Shown here: in pieces, positions 42,213 to 52,292 of the stretch
Position numbering within the stretch: position 1 is the first letter of the stretch
How the letters are laid out: every line of letters begins with the position of its first letter
Source of the DNA: Sphingomonas aurantiaca
GTDB lineage: Bacteria > Pseudomonadota > Alphaproteobacteria > Sphingomonadales > Sphingomonadaceae
Length of the DNA stretch: 64,000 nt
NCBI RefSeq assembly: GCF_003050705.1
Contig: NZ_QAOG01000003.1
Location: 513,098 to 577,097, forward strand
Reading direction: 5' to 3'
Program-made: the position numbers and the translations under genes
The notes under the pieces: generated by a model
The model's database searches: none
What the model was told of the DNA's origin: nothing
What the model saw: the letters and a program-made list of their open reading frames with translations, nothing else

Positions 42213-42297
42213 CCGTCATCCCAGCGAAAGCTGGGATCTTCGCGTGGCGTGCGCTGTGGCCTGAACCGGGAGATCCCAGCTTTCGCTGGGATGACGG
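42213..42297. repeat. Palindromic repeat, family D, copy 1
   Basis: CCGTCATCCCAGCGAAAGCT and AGCTTTCGCTGGGATGACGG are exact complements at the two ends, with CTGGGATCT and AGATCCCAG extending the stem. The central 35 bases are less paired. With family B copy 4 it fills the 361-bp gap between the acyl-CoA ligase and rutB; nothing else is evident there apart from the rutB leader. Confidence 0.9.
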
Positions 42298-42356
42298 TGG
42301 TGGCTGGTGCGCGGGGTGGCTGGGGGATGCTTCGCGCGTGCGGTTCTCGCTTCCTT

Positions 42357-42411
42357 GTTCTCCCGCGAAGGCGGGAGCCCAGTCTGGGTCCCCGCCTTCG
42401 CGGGGATACAC
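42357..42411. repeat. Palindromic repeat, family B, copy 4
   Basis: GTTCTCCCGCGAAGGCGGGA, then GCCCAGTCTGGG, then TCCCCGCCTTCGCGGGGATA. It differs from the dnaE copy at only a few positions. Confidence 0.9.
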
Positions 42412-42495
42412 ACTTGTTTGGGGCTGGCTGGATACGCTTCCACCCCAGATCATTTCGCACTTGCACAATGCCCGCGATGCAGCGAGCTTGTCACA

Positions 42496-43224
<729 letters not shown>

Positions 43225-43235
43225 TCGATTCTCCC

Positions 43236-43315
43236 TTGTTCCCTCGCGAACGCGGGGCCCAGGAATCACGAACGATATCGCCTGCGACCCTGGACCCCCG
43301 CCTTCGCGGGGGAAC
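43236..43315. repeat. Palindromic repeat, long family B variant
   Basis: TTGTTCCCTCGCGAACGCGG and CCCCCGCCTTCGCGGGGGAA are the family B arms. They are separated by about 40 bases that include GCCCAGGAATC and CGACCCTGG, so the unit is longer than other copies. It fills most of the rutB-rutC gap. Confidence 0.75.
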
Positions 43316-43350
43316 GGCTTGGCCATGATGAGCACGTAGAAGGAAAACAC

Positions 43351-43734
43351 ATGCCGTTCGACGCCATCAACCCGCCGCAGTTCCCGACCCCGATCGCGCC
43401 CTATTCGGCGGCGGCGAAGGCCGGCAACACGGTTTACGTCTCGGGGGTGCTGGCGCTGGGCGAGGGCGGCATCGTGCTGCATGTCGGCGACGCCGCGGCG
43501 CAGACCCGCGCGGTGCTGGAGACGATCGAGACCACGCTCGAGGCCGCGGGCGCGACGATGGCGGATATCGCCTTCAACCACATCTTCCTGAAAGACCTCG
43601 CCGACTATGCCGCGTTCAACACGGTGTATGCGGAGTATTTCCCCGGCCCCAAGCCCGCACGCTACTGCATCAAGACCGAGCTGGTGAAACCCGACTGCCT
43701 TGTCGAGATCGCCAGCATCGCCCACCTCGCCTGA
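43351..43734 (+). CDS. rutC: RutC, 3-aminoacrylate deaminase (RidA family)
   Basis: A 127-aa RidA/YjgF-family protein. The family arginine is in the segment [22 protein letters not shown], and [19 protein letters not shown] is the usual N-terminal signature. RutC speeds hydrolysis of the unstable aminoacrylate formed by RutB to malonic semialdehyde. GAAGGA lies six bases before the ATG. Its stop overlaps the next start as TGATG. Confidence 0.94.
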   Translation: MPFDAINPPQFPTPIAPYSAAAKAGNTVYVSGVLALGEGGIVLHVGDAAAQTRAVLETIETTLEAAGATMADIAFNHIFLKDLADYAAFNTVYAEYFPGPKPARYCIKTELVKPDCLVEIASIAHLA

Positions 43735-44522
43735 TGCCCGACGCAGGCGGCATCCACTGGGAGTCGCACGGCCAGCCGGAGGGGCCGGTGATCCTGTTGT
43801 CGAGCGGTCTTGGCGGATCGGGCAGCTATTGGCAGCCCAATCTCGCCGCGCTCGCCGCCCGCCACCGCGTCATCACCTATGATCACCGCGGCACCGGCCG
43901 CTCCGATCGCCATGTCGCGGGCGATCTCACCGTGGAGGCGATGGCCGCCGACGTCGTCGCGCTGATCGATGCGATCGGGCTCGATCGCTGCACCTTTATC
44001 GGCCACGCGCTCGGCGGGCATATCGGCCTCGCGCTCGCGCTCGCAGCGCCCACCCGGCTCGACCGGCTCGTCGTCATCAACGGCTGGGCCAAGCTCGACC
44101 TCCACACCGCGCGCTGTTTCGACACGCGGCTCGCACTGCTGCGCAACAGCGGCCCGCGCGCCTATCTCCACGCGCAGCCGCTGTTCCTCTACCCGCCGCA
44201 ATGGATCGCCGATCACCATGATGCGCTCCAGGACGAGGAGGAGGCGCTGCTCGCGCACTTCCCCGGCGCGGACATGATCGAGCGGCGGGTGGCGGCGGTG
44301 CGGCGCTTCAACATCGCCGGCCGCCTCGACGAGATTCGCGTGCCGACGCTGCTGGTCGCGTCGGACGACGACATGCTGGTGCCGCCGTCCGCTTCCGAAA
44401 AGCTCGCCGCCGGCATCCCCGGTGCGCTGCTCGCGCGGATGGCGGTGGGCGCGCACGCCTGCAACGTGACGCGGGCGGCGCATTTCAACATGTGGCTGCT
44501 CGACTGGCTCGACGGCGAATAG
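43734..44522 (+). CDS. rutD: RutD, alpha/beta-hydrolase-fold protein
   Basis: A 262-aa protein of the alpha/beta-hydrolase superfamily. The oxyanion region is LLSSGLGGSGSYWQP and the nucleophile elbow reads FIGHALGGHIG, with Ala where serine is usual. As I recall, E. coli RutD has the same GHALG, so this is a family feature and not a decayed active site. Other RutD marks are VINGWAKLDLHTARCF, QPLFLYPPQW and VGAHACNVT. It is thought to help remove aminoacrylate or carbamate in the pathway. The start overlaps rutC by one base. Confidence 0.92.
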   Translation: MPDAGGIHWESHGQPEGPVILLSSGLGGSGSYWQPNLAALAARHRVITYDHRGTGRSDRHVAGDLTVEAMAADVVALIDAIGLDRCTFIGHALGGHIGLALALAAPTRLDRLVVINGWAKLDLHTARCFDTRLALLRNSGPRAYLHAQPLFLYPPQWIADHHDALQDEEEALLAHFPGADMIERRVAAVRRFNIAGRLDEIRVPTLLVASDDDMLVPPSASEKLAAGIPGALLARMAVGAHACNVTRAAHFNMWLLDWLDGE

Positions 44523-44531
44523 GAGCGGCAT

Positions 44532-45599
44532 ATGCAGGTCGGCGTCTTCGTTCCCATCAACAACAATGGCTGGCTGATCAGCGAGACTGCGCCGCAGTAC
44601 AAACCGAGCTTCGATCTCAACAAGGCGATCGCGCAGGCGGCCGAGAAGCACGGGCTCGATTTCCTGCTGTCGATGATCAAGCTGCGCGGCTTTGGTGGCA
44701 AGACCGAGTTCTGGGATTACGGGCTGGAGAGCTTCACGCTGATGGCCGGGCTTGCTGCGGTCACCGAACGGATCAAGATCTTCGCGACCTGCCCGACGCT
44801 GCTGATCCCGCCTGCTTATGCCGCGCGGATGTGCAACACGATCGATTCGATCAGCCATGGCCGGTTCGGGCTGAACCTCATCACCGGCTGGCAGCCGCCC
44901 GAATATACGCAGATGGGGATGTGGCCCGGCGACGAACATTTCCGCAACCGCTACGCGATGCTCGACGAATACGCCCATATCCTGCGCGAGCTGTGGGACG
45001 AGGGAACGTCCGACTTCAAGGGCGACTATTACCAGATGACCGACTGCCGGGTCTGGCCCAGGCCGACCGGCGACATGAAGATCATCTGCGCGGGATCGTC
45101 CGACGACGGCCTCGCCTTCTCCGCCAAATGGGCGGACTATGCGTTTTGCCTGGGGAAGGGCGTCAACACACCCACTGCGTTCGCGGTCAACAACGAACGC
45201 CTCGCGCTCGCGACCGCGAAGACCGGGCGTGACGTGCAGGTCTTCGTCTTGATCATGATCATCGCCGCCGAAACCGACGACGCGGCGATGGCCAAATGGC
45301 AGCATTACAACGCGGGCGTCGATGTCGAGGCGATCGCGTGGCTGATGGATCAGGGCGCGAAGGACACGCACAATAAAGACACCAACGTCCGCCAGCTTGC
45401 CGCCCCCGAAGGCGCGGTAAACATCAACATGGGCACTCTCGTCGGCTCGTACGAAAGCGTCGCGCGGATGCTCGACGAGATGGCCGCGGTGCCCAATACC
45501 GGCGGCGTTTTGCTCACCTTCGACGATTTCCTCGAAGGGGTGGAGGCGTTCGGGACGCGGATCCAGCCGCTGATGACCAGCCGGGCGAGCGTGGCTTAG
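44532..45599 (+). CDS. rutA: RutA, pyrimidine monooxygenase
   Basis: A 355-aa luciferase-like flavin monooxygenase that opens the uracil or thymine ring using reduced FMN supplied by a reductase (RutF in E. coli). It opens [18 protein letters not shown]. RutA features include [36 protein letters not shown] and [20 protein letters not shown]. It is last in the run here, nine bases after rutD. No rutF, rutE or rutG lies downstream; two repeats and then an opposite-strand antiporter follow. Confidence 0.95.
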   Translation: MQVGVFVPINNNGWLISETAPQYKPSFDLNKAIAQAAEKHGLDFLLSMIKLRGFGGKTEFWDYGLESFTLMAGLAAVTERIKIFATCPTLLIPPAYAARMCNTIDSISHGRFGLNLITGWQPPEYTQMGMWPGDEHFRNRYAMLDEYAHILRELWDEGTSDFKGDYYQMTDCRVWPRPTGDMKIICAGSSDDGLAFSAKWADYAFCLGKGVNTPTAFAVNNERLALATAKTGRDVQVFVLIMIIAAETDDAAMAKWQHYNAGVDVEAIAWLMDQGAKDTHNKDTNVRQLAAPEGAVNINMGTLVGSYESVARMLDEMAAVPNTGGVLLTFDDFLEGVEAFGTRIQPLMTSRASVA

Positions 45600-45653
45600 A
45601 TTGCGCGGCCCTGCGCCGGAGGCGGGCATGACTGAGCTACGACTATACATCTA

Positions 45654-45758
45654 CCACCCCGGCGAAGGCCGGGGCCCAGTTGGGGGACGGAGGTAACGAG
45701 TAGCGGAGCTCCGTTACAACGACCTTTCCAACTGGGCCCCGGCCTTCGCCGGGGTGGT
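45654..45758. repeat. Palindromic repeat, family A, copy 3
   Basis: ACCACCCCGGCGAAGGCCGG and CCGGCCTTCGCCGGGGTGGT are exact complements at the ends; GCCCAGTTGG and CCAACTGGGC continue the stem. The unit is 105 bp, and inside lies a further short palindrome, GTAACGAGTAGCGGAGCTCCGTTAC in imperfect form. With family B copy 6 it fills the 304-bp gap between the convergent rutA and antiporter genes. Confidence 0.92.
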
Positions 45759-45826
45759 GCGTGGGTTGGCATGGCTGAACTCGCCATCGGTCGTTGAGCG
45801 ATGAGCGTTCAGCAATCCTCCAACCC

Positions 45827-45882
45827 TGTTTCCCCGCGAAGGCGGGGACCCAGACTGGACTCCCGCCTTTGCGGGAGAACAA
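45827..45882. repeat. Palindromic repeat, family B, copy 6
   Basis: TGTTTCCCCGCGAAGGCGGG, then GACCCAGACTGG, then ACTCCCGCCTTTGCGGGAGA. It ends about 20 bases before the stop codon of the antiporter gene and may act as its 3' hairpin. Confidence 0.88.
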
Positions 45883-45903
45883 GGAGCGCGATGACCGGAC
45901 GCG

Positions 45904-47682
45904 CTACGCCGAACGCGGCGTCCGCTTCGCCTTCCTGATGCGCGGCTCGACCAGCATGTCCGCCGCCTTCTTGATCTCCTGCCGAAGCTCGTCGCGCTTC
46001 TCGTGGATCGACGCGATCACCGGCCCCATCGCCACGCCGAGATCGACCAGCACCGCCTCGGCCAGTTGCAGCGAACTCTCCAGCGTCTCCGGCACCGCAT
46101 CCGTCACGCCGGCGCGGTAGAGCTCGGCCGCGTGCGCGGTATCGCGCGCACGCGCGACGATCGGCAGGTCCGGTGCCAACGCACGCACCCGCCGCGCGAG
46201 CCGCACCGTCAGCACGGGATCGTCCATCGTCAGGATCAGTGCCTTCGCCGTGTGCAGCTTCAGCCGATCGACCAGTTCCGCGCGCGAGACGTCGCCGAAC
46301 AGCACCGGGTGCCCTTGTCGCCGCGCGGCTTCGACCGAGTCGATATCCGCCTCGACCGCGACATATTTCTGACCGTGGACCGCGAGCATGTCCGCCACCA
46401 TGTTCCCGACCCGGCCGAAGCCGATCACAACCGTGCCCGGACCGTCGTCGTCGATCTCGATATCGCTCGTATCGGCGACCGACCGGCTCTCCAGATGGCG
46501 CGAGACGGTGCGGCCGAGCTTGGCGAGCAGCGGCGTGATCGTCAGCCCGATCGCGGTGACGGTCTGCCAGAAGGTCGCGGTCGAGGGCAGGATCAGCTGC
46601 GCCTGCGCGGCGGTGGCGAGCACGATCAGCGTCGTCTCGGACGGGCTGCCCATCAGCAGGCCGGTTTCGGCCGCTACGCCGCGCCGCGAGTTGGCAACGC
46701 GCAGGAACAGGAACGTCACGATCGCCTTGACCGCAACGACGCCCGTCACCGCGAGCAGCAGCGACGGCCAGTTCTGCGCGATCAGCCGCAGGTCGAGGCT
46801 CATGCCGACCGAGATCAGGAACACGCCGAGCGCGAGGCCCTTGAACGGCGCGGTGATCACCTCGACCTCGCTGTGATACTCGGTCTCCGCGATCAGCAGT
46901 CCTGCGAGCAGCGCGCCGACGATCGGCGACAGCCCGGCGGCGGTGGTCGCGACACTGGCGACGATGACGACCAGCAGCGACGCTGCAAGGAACAGCTCGG
47001 GGCTTTTGGTCCGCGCGGCCTGTCCGAACAGCCGCGGCAGGACGACCCGCCCGCCGACATACATCGCGACCACCGTCAGGCCCCCGCGTAACGCCACCCC
47101 GGCGATATCCGCCCAGCCATCGGCGCTTGCAGTCGGCGCGAGCGCACCGAGCACGAAGATGATCGGGACGAGCGCCAGATCCTCGAACAACAGCATCGCG
47201 AACGCGCCGCGCCCGACCGCGCCGGTGGTGCCGACGAGCGGCAGGACCAGCGCGGTCGACGACAGCGCGAGCGCGAACCCCAGCCCGATCGCGCCGGCCC
47301 ATCCCTGGCCGATGAAGTGGAGCGCGACGCCGATGATCAGCGCGGAGCCGATCAGCTCGGCCGCGCCGGTGCCGAACACCAGCCGCTTCATCGACCATAG
47401 CCGCTTGAACGAGAGTTCGAGCCCGATCGAGAACAGCAGCAGGATGATCCCGAACTCGGCGAACGGCTCGATCGATTCGGGGTTCGAGATGGTGAGGTAA
47501 TAGAGCCACGGCGCGACGCCGGTGAGCGCACCAAGCCCGGCGGGGCCGACGAGCAATCCGACCAGGATGAACCCGATGACCGGGCTCACCTTGAATCGCG
47601 CAAATGCGGGGATCACCAGCCCGGCAGCGCCGAGAATGACGAGCGCGTCGCTGAAGCTGTGGTTGTCGAGCCGTAATGCCAT
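45904..47682 (-). CDS. CPA2-family cation:proton antiporter (Kef type)
   Basis: A 592-aa inner-membrane antiporter. About twelve membrane helices cover residues 10-390 (for example VIPAFARFKVSPVIGFILVG, FGIILLLFSIGLELSF, TGAVGRGAFAMLLFEDLALVPIIFVLGALA). A cytoplasmic NAD-binding TrkA-N domain follows with TVVIGFGRVGNMVADMLAV and ILTMDDPVLTVRLARRVRAL, and a basic C-terminal tail (RIRKAKRTPRSA). This is the KefB/KefC layout: potassium or another monovalent cation exchanged for protons, gated by nucleotide or glutathione binding. No KefF/G-like partner lies nearby. Confidence 0.9.
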   Translation of the reverse strand: MALRLDNHSFSDALVILGAAGLVIPAFARFKVSPVIGFILVGLLVGPAGLGALTGVAPWLYYLTISNPESIEPFAEFGIILLLFSIGLELSFKRLWSMKRLVFGTGAAELIGSALIIGVALHFIGQGWAGAIGLGFALALSSTALVLPLVGTTGAVGRGAFAMLLFEDLALVPIIFVLGALAPTASADGWADIAGVALRGGLTVVAMYVGGRVVLPRLFGQAARTKSPELFLAASLLVVIVASVATTAAGLSPIVGALLAGLLIAETEYHSEVEVITAPFKGLALGVFLISVGMSLDLRLIAQNWPSLLLAVTGVVAVKAIVTFLFLRVANSRRGVAAETGLLMGSPSETTLIVLATAAQAQLILPSTATFWQTVTAIGLTITPLLAKLGRTVSRHLESRSVADTSDIEIDDDGPGTVVIGFGRVGNMVADMLAVHGQKYVAVEADIDSVEAARRQGHPVLFGDVSRAELVDRLKLHTAKALILTMDDPVLTVRLARRVRALAPDLPIVARARDTAHAAELYRAGVTDAVPETLESSLQLAEAVLVDLGVAMGPVIASIHEKRDELRQEIKKAADMLVEPRIRKAKRTPRSA

Positions 47683-47748
47683 GCCTGCAACCTTAGGGGA
47701 GGCGTGGCGGAATTGTCACCCGTAGTGTTGCATCGTCCTCAGACTCCT

Positions 47749-47833
47749 CCGTCATCCTGACGAAGGTCAGGATCCAGAGCCGCGAGGGACGGCGCTCGGT
47801 TACCCTGGATCCTGACTTTCGTCAGGATGACGG
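47749..47833. repeat. Palindromic repeat, family C, copy 2
   Basis: CCGTCATCCTGACGAAGGTC and GACTTTCGTCAGGATGACGG form the outer stem, and GGATCCAGAGC near the left matches copy 1. The unit lies upstream of the antiporter start and downstream of the icd terminator. Confidence 0.88.
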
Positions 47834-47853
47834 GAGTGGGGCAGTGTCTGACG

Positions 47854-47885
47854 AAAAACCCCGCTCCCGTCATCGGGGAGCGGGG
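47854..47885 (-). terminator. Rho-independent terminator of icd
   Basis: On the minus strand CCCCGCTCCC pairs perfectly with GGGAGCGGGG around a seven-base loop, and TTTTT follows. It lies nine bases past the icd stop codon. Confidence 0.9.
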
Positions 47886-47893
47886 GAATCCCG

Positions 47894-49114
47894 TTACGCC
47901 CAGTTGGCCATTTCAGCTTCGAGGTTCGCGCGGACCTGCTCGAAGAACTGCTCGGTCGTCATCCAGGGCTGGTCGGGGCCGATCAGGATTGCGAGATCCT
48001 TGGTCATGTGGCCGTTCTCCACCGTCTGGACGCAGACGCGCTCGAGCGTCTCGGCGAACTTCGTCACGTCGGGCGTATCGTCGAACTTGCCGCGATACTT
48101 CAGCCCACCCGTCCACGCGAAGATCGACGCGATCGGGTTGGTCGAGGTCGCCTTGCCCTGCTCGTGCATGCGGAAGTGGCGCGTGACGGTGCCATGCGCG
48201 GCCTCGGCCTCGACGGTCTTGCCGTCCGGGGTCAGCAGGATCGAGGTCATGAGCCCCAGCGAGCCGAACCCTTGCGCGACCTGGTCCGACTGGACGTCGC
48301 CGTCATAGTTCTTGCAGGCCCAGACGAACTCGCCGTTCCACTTGAGCGCGCTGGCGACCATGTCGTCGATCAGGCGATGCTCGTAGACGATGCCCGCTTC
48401 CTTGAACTTGTCCTTGAACTCGGCCTCGAACACCTCGGCGAACAGATCCTTGAAGCGGCCGTCATAGGCCTTGAGGATCGTGTTCTTGGTCGACAGGTAC
48501 ACTGGCCACTTCAGGTTGAGGCCGTAATGCATCGACGCACGGGCGAAATCGCGGATCGAGTCGTCGAGATTGTACATCGCCATCGCGACGCCCGCCGACG
48601 GGAACTGGAACACTTCGCGGTCGATCGTCGCGCCGTCGTCGCCTTCGAACACGAGGCGCAGCTTGCCGGGGCCGGGGACGAGGAAATCGGTCGCGCGATA
48701 CTGATCGCCGAACGCATGACGGCCAACGACGATCGGGTGAGTCCAGCCCGGGATCAGGCGGGGGACGTTCTTGATCACGATCGGCTCGCGGAAGATCGTG
48801 CCGCCGAGGATGTTGCGGATCGTGCCGTTCGGCGACTTCCACATCTTTTTCAGGCCGAATTCGGTCACGCGCTGCTCGTCGGGCGTGATCGTCGCGCACT
48901 TCACCGCGACGCCGTGCTTCTGCGTGGCGAGCGCGCTGTCGATCGTGACCTGGTCGTCGGTCGCGTCGCGATGCTCGACGCCGAGATCGTAATAATCGAG
49001 CTGGATGTCGAGATACGGCTTGATCAGGCGCTCGCGGATCCATTCCCAGATGATCCGGGTCATCTCGTCGCCGTCGATCTCCACGATCGGATTCTTTACC
49101 TTGATCTTCGCCAT
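47894..49114 (-). CDS. icd: NADP-dependent isocitrate dehydrogenase
   Basis: A 406-aa cytoplasmic TCA-cycle enzyme converting isocitrate to 2-oxoglutarate. The sequence is the dimeric eukaryotic-like type usual in alphaproteobacteria: [20 protein letters not shown] at the start, [20 protein letters not shown] in the substrate-binding region, [28 protein letters not shown] in pieces around the metal aspartates, and [27 protein letters not shown] near the cofactor. GAAGGA lies before the ATG. It is a single gene with its own terminator. Confidence 0.97.
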   Translation of the reverse strand: MAKIKVKNPIVEIDGDEMTRIIWEWIRERLIKPYLDIQLDYYDLGVEHRDATDDQVTIDSALATQKHGVAVKCATITPDEQRVTEFGLKKMWKSPNGTIRNILGGTIFREPIVIKNVPRLIPGWTHPIVVGRHAFGDQYRATDFLVPGPGKLRLVFEGDDGATIDREVFQFPSAGVAMAMYNLDDSIRDFARASMHYGLNLKWPVYLSTKNTILKAYDGRFKDLFAEVFEAEFKDKFKEAGIVYEHRLIDDMVASALKWNGEFVWACKNYDGDVQSDQVAQGFGSLGLMTSILLTPDGKTVEAEAAHGTVTRHFRMHEQGKATSTNPIASIFAWTGGLKYRGKFDDTPDVTKFAETLERVCVQTVENGHMTKDLAILIGPDQPWMTTEQFFEQVRANLEAEMANWA

Positions 49115-49267
49115 GTGCGCGTCCTTCGGGGGAGGGGTTTGACGAGCGTCTAGGGGAGCGCGTCGCGTCGATCAACCGTTGGCCAACCACCCGGCAACCG
49201 TTGGCCCTGTAAGGAAAAGCCGGTTCATCGTTGTATCGCGCGTCGTGCACGGATAGACCCGCGCGTT

Positions 49268-49996
49268 ATGGCATCGCTCGACAAGCCGCCCGTCACGACC
49301 TCCACGGTCAAATGGCGATTTCCCGCAGTCCATCCGGAAGGCCACAAATACGTCGCGATCGCGACCGGCATCACGCTGCTGCTGACGATGGTCAGCCACG
49401 TGTTGTTCTGGCCGATGGTCGGCGTGCTGATCTGGGTTGCGACGTTCTTCCGCGATCCGGTCCGCACCACACCGCAGGGCGAGGGGCTGGTCGTCGCACC
49501 GGCCGACGGGCTGATCACGATGATCCAGCGCGTTCCCATCCCGCGCGAACTTGCCGGCGAGAACGGCCTCGGCGATGCGCCGCTGGTCCGCGTCTCGATC
49601 TTCATGTCGGTGTTCGACGTGCACATCAACCGCACGCCGATCGCGGGGACGATCCGTCAGGTGGTCTATATCTCGGGCAAGTTCCTCAACGCCGATCTCG
49701 ACAAGGCGAGCGAAGAGAATGAGCGCCAGCATTTCGTGGTCGAGGACCGCACCGGAATGCGCATCGGCTTCACGCAGATCGCCGGCCTCGTCGCGCGCCG
49801 TATCCTGGGCTTCGTAAAGTCGGGTGACATGGTCGCAGCCGGCCAGCGCATCGGCCTGATCCGCTTCGGCAGCCGGGTCGACGTGTATCTGCCCGATCAT
49901 GTCGTGCCGCAGGTATGCCTCGGCCAGCGCAGCATCGCGGGCGAGACCGTCCTGGGTCGCGTCGGTGGCGTGCCAGTCGGGGGTATCGCGCAGTGA
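49268..49996 (+). CDS. psd: Phosphatidylserine decarboxylase proenzyme
   Basis: A 242-aa membrane-associated enzyme making phosphatidylethanolamine. It is the short archaeal/alphaproteobacterial PSD-A type. An N-terminal hydrophobic pair ([30 protein letters not shown] in two stretches) is followed by [28 protein letters not shown] and the self-cleavage site [13 protein letters not shown], where Ser becomes the pyruvoyl group. It overlaps pssA (TGATG), so the pathway is encoded as a unit. The divergent neighbour is icd. Confidence 0.95.
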   Translation: MASLDKPPVTTSTVKWRFPAVHPEGHKYVAIATGITLLLTMVSHVLFWPMVGVLIWVATFFRDPVRTTPQGEGLVVAPADGLITMIQRVPIPRELAGENGLGDAPLVRVSIFMSVFDVHINRTPIAGTIRQVVYISGKFLNADLDKASEENERQHFVVEDRTGMRIGFTQIAGLVARRILGFVKSGDMVAAGQRIGLIRFGSRVDVYLPDHVVPQVCLGQRSIAGETVLGRVGGVPVGGIAQ

Positions 49997-50853
49997 TGGA
50001 CCGCGACGATATCGACGACGGCTCTACCGATTCGATCGAAGGCCGCGGGCGGGGACGCTTCGGCCGTACGCGCCGTGCGCCGCGTGGGCTTCCCTTGCGC
50101 GCGGTCGCGCCCAACGCGGTAACGGCGCTTGCGCTGTGCTCGGGTCTCAGCGGCGTGCGATTCGCGATCGGCGGGCAATGGGAGAGCGCCGTTGCGATGA
50201 TCATGGTTGCGGGCGTGCTCGATGGCCTCGACGGCCGGATCGCACGGATGCTGCATGGCGAGAGCCGGTTCGGTGCCGAACTCGATTCGCTCTCGGACGC
50301 GATCTCGTTCGGCGTCGCGCCGGCTTTGATCGTCTATCTCTGGTCGCTCGCCGCGCTGCCGCGGGTAGGGTGGATCTGCGCGCTGATCTTCGCGGTATTC
50401 TGCGCGCTGCGCCTCGCACGGTTCAACGCCAAGATCGACGAGAGTCACCAGCCGCACAAATCGGCCGGTTTCTTGACCGGCGTGCCGGCCCCGGCGGGTG
50501 CCGGCCTTGCACTGATGCCGATGTTCTTCTGGTTCTGGACCGACGAGGCGCGCTTCGCATCGCCCTATTTCGTCGCGCCATGGGTCGCGTTCATCGCGCT
50601 GCTGATGGTATCAAGCGTCGCGACCTATTCCTGGGGCTCGCTCAAGCTGCGTAGCAACGTGCGGTTCGAGGCGCTCGCGCTCGTCGTCCTGCTCGGCGCC
50701 GCGATGGTGAGCGCGCCATGGCATACGCTCAGCATCATTTGCGTGCTGTACCTGATATCGATGCCGTTCAGCATCGCCAGCTACGCCAAGATCAGGCGGC
50801 AGCGTTCCAGCGGCGCGCGGACGACGGAGCCGTCGTCGACGCCCAGCGCCTGA
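49996..50853 (+). CDS. pssA: CDP-diacylglycerol--serine O-phosphatidyltransferase
   Basis: A 285-aa membrane enzyme making phosphatidylserine, the substrate of the preceding gene product. The CDP-alcohol phosphotransferase motif is complete: DGLDGRIARMLHGESRFGAELDSLSD in parts, giving DG-x2-AR-x8-G-x3-D-x3-D. Several membrane helices follow. The N terminus up to about residue 45 is charged and probably disordered (GRGRGRFGRTRRAPRG). The ATG shares one base with the psd stop; the longer frame from 49915 is a reading artefact. Confidence 0.95.
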   Translation: MDRDDIDDGSTDSIEGRGRGRFGRTRRAPRGLPLRAVAPNAVTALALCSGLSGVRFAIGGQWESAVAMIMVAGVLDGLDGRIARMLHGESRFGAELDSLSDAISFGVAPALIVYLWSLAALPRVGWICALIFAVFCALRLARFNAKIDESHQPHKSAGFLTGVPAPAGAGLALMPMFFWFWTDEARFASPYFVAPWVAFIALLMVSSVATYSWGSLKLRSNVRFEALALVVLLGAAMVSAPWHTLSIICVLYLISMPFSIASYAKIRRQRSSGARTTEPSSTPSA

Positions 50854-51025
50854 CGGCGATCCGGCGCTCGGCGACTGCGAGCGTCCGGAGCGGCTGGAAG
50901 GCGGGTTCGACATTGCCCAGCGCGAGCCGGACGATACGATCCCATTGTGGCGCGATCGACGATACGATCATCATGCCTGCGACCGCGAATGCACCTGCAA
51001 AAACCATGAAGCTCAGAACCAACAT
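50792..51025 (-). CDS. Small membrane protein of unknown function (77 aa)
   Basis: This frame begins MLVLSFMVFAGAFAVAGMMI, a hydrophobic helix, and continues with a basic amphipathic part (PQWDRIVRLALGNVEPAF then RTLAVAERRIAVRRWA). AGGAAGG lies eight bases before the ATG on the minus strand, an excellent ribosome binding site. Its last 62 bases overlap the 3' end of pssA on the other strand. Similar small proteins convergent with pssA seem familiar from sphingomonads, but I cannot name a family. Confidence 0.6.
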   Translation of the reverse strand: MLVLSFMVFAGAFAVAGMMIVSSIAPQWDRIVRLALGNVEPAFQPLRTLAVAERRIAVRRWASTTAPSSARRWNAAA

Positions 51026-51350
51026 CACGTCCGCCTTCCTATGAGTTGCGAACAAATTCCTAATATCCGCAAACACTTGGTCAGAAACATCGTTCCACTC
51101 GTCGCATTTCGAATCTCGCCCTGCCGGGGTGATTCCGCGCCGAGTCGAACATCTGTTCCTCTCTGAGCCCTTTATGTTCTCATTGCGTTCCATGAGTCAA
51201 GCTGTGGTTGAGCGATTGCGTTTCGGGTAAAGCCACGCTAAGGGGCGCGCCTCTAACCCCGCATGGGAGGCATCATAGCCCGGTGCGTCACGGTCATTCG
51301 GCCAGGACGTCATCCGCTTCCCAGAGGCACAACCGGAAGGATATATCCCT
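51026..51350. promoter_or_regulatory. rpsB leader region
   Basis: No gene is seen in these 325 bases. The region must carry the promoters of the rightward rpsB-tsf operon and of the leftward small membrane gene. A weak sigma-70 pair is TTGCGT at 51216-51221 and TAAGGG at 51239-51244 with a 17-base spacer, which would leave a leader of about 100 bases. The rpsB ribosome binding site GGAAGGA ends about 10 bases before the ATG. Confidence 0.35.
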
Positions 51351-52202
51351 ATGGCGGCACCAGTCGTCTCCATGCAGCAGCTCATCGAAACGGGCGCGCA
51401 TTTCGGCCACCAGACTCACCGGTGGAACCCCAAGATGAAGCCTTACATCTTCGGTGATCGTAACGGCGTCCACATCCTCGACCTCTCGCAGACCGTGCCG
51501 CTGTTCGCACGCGCGCTCGAGTTCGTCTCGTCGGCGGTTGCCGGTGGTGGCAAGGTCCTGTTCGTCGGCACCAAGCGTCAGGCGCAGGAGCCCGTCGCGG
51601 ACGCAGCACGTCGTTCGGGCCAGCACTTCGTCAACCATCGCTGGCTGGGCGGCATGCTCACCAACTGGAAGACCATCTCGGGTTCGATCAAGCGTCTCAA
51701 GACTCTCGAGGAAATGCTGTCGGGCGACACCGTCGGCCTGACCAAGAAGGAAGTCCTCCAGCTCACCCGCGAGAAGGACAAGCTCGAGCTGTCGCTCGGC
51801 GGCATCCGCGACATGGGCGGCATTCCCGACGTGATGTTCGTGATCGACGCGAACAAGGAAGAGCTGGCGATCAAGGAAGCGAACACGCTGGGTATTCCCG
51901 TCGTCGCGATCCTCGATTCGAACGTGTCGCCGGACGGCATCGCCTTCCCGGTTCCCGCGAACGACGACGCAGCCCGCGCCATCCGCCTGTACTGCGAGGC
52001 GATCGCGATCGCCGCGACGCGTGGCGGCCAGGAGCAGCAGCGCCGCACCGGTGCTGACGTCGGCGCGATGATCGAGCCGCCGAAGGAAGAGGCCATGGCC
52101 GAGCCGACCGTCGAGGCAACCGCCGACACGACGCAGGCTGCGGCGAATGCCGATACCGCTGCCGAGTTCGCAGCTGAGGGTGAGCGCCAGATCGACGCGT
52201 AA
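51351..52202 (+). CDS. rpsB: 30S ribosomal protein S2
   Basis: A 283-aa ribosomal protein. Typical S2 stretches include [47 protein letters not shown] and [19 protein letters not shown]. It is about 40 residues longer than the E. coli protein because of an acidic, alanine-rich C-terminal tail (about 245-283) that is probably disordered; such tails are usual in alphaproteobacteria. It is first in the rpsB-tsf pair. Confidence 0.98.
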   Translation: MAAPVVSMQQLIETGAHFGHQTHRWNPKMKPYIFGDRNGVHILDLSQTVPLFARALEFVSSAVAGGGKVLFVGTKRQAQEPVADAARRSGQHFVNHRWLGGMLTNWKTISGSIKRLKTLEEMLSGDTVGLTKKEVLQLTREKDKLELSLGGIRDMGGIPDVMFVIDANKEELAIKEANTLGIPVVAILDSNVSPDGIAFPVPANDDAARAIRLYCEAIAIAATRGGQEQQRRTGADVGAMIEPPKEEAMAEPTVEATADTTQAAANADTAAEFAAEGERQIDA

Positions 52203-52292
52203 GCGTCGTCGTCGAACCGTCATGCGGGCGGGGTAGGGCATCAGCTCTGCCTCGCCCGCAACTACATTCAGACCTAAACAAGGATGAGAGAC

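Noticed and set aside
43980..44030. RutD lacking the nucleophile serine (GHALGG), as a possible inactivating mutation
   Set aside because: As far as I recall, E. coli RutD has the same GHALG sequence, so the change belongs to the family.
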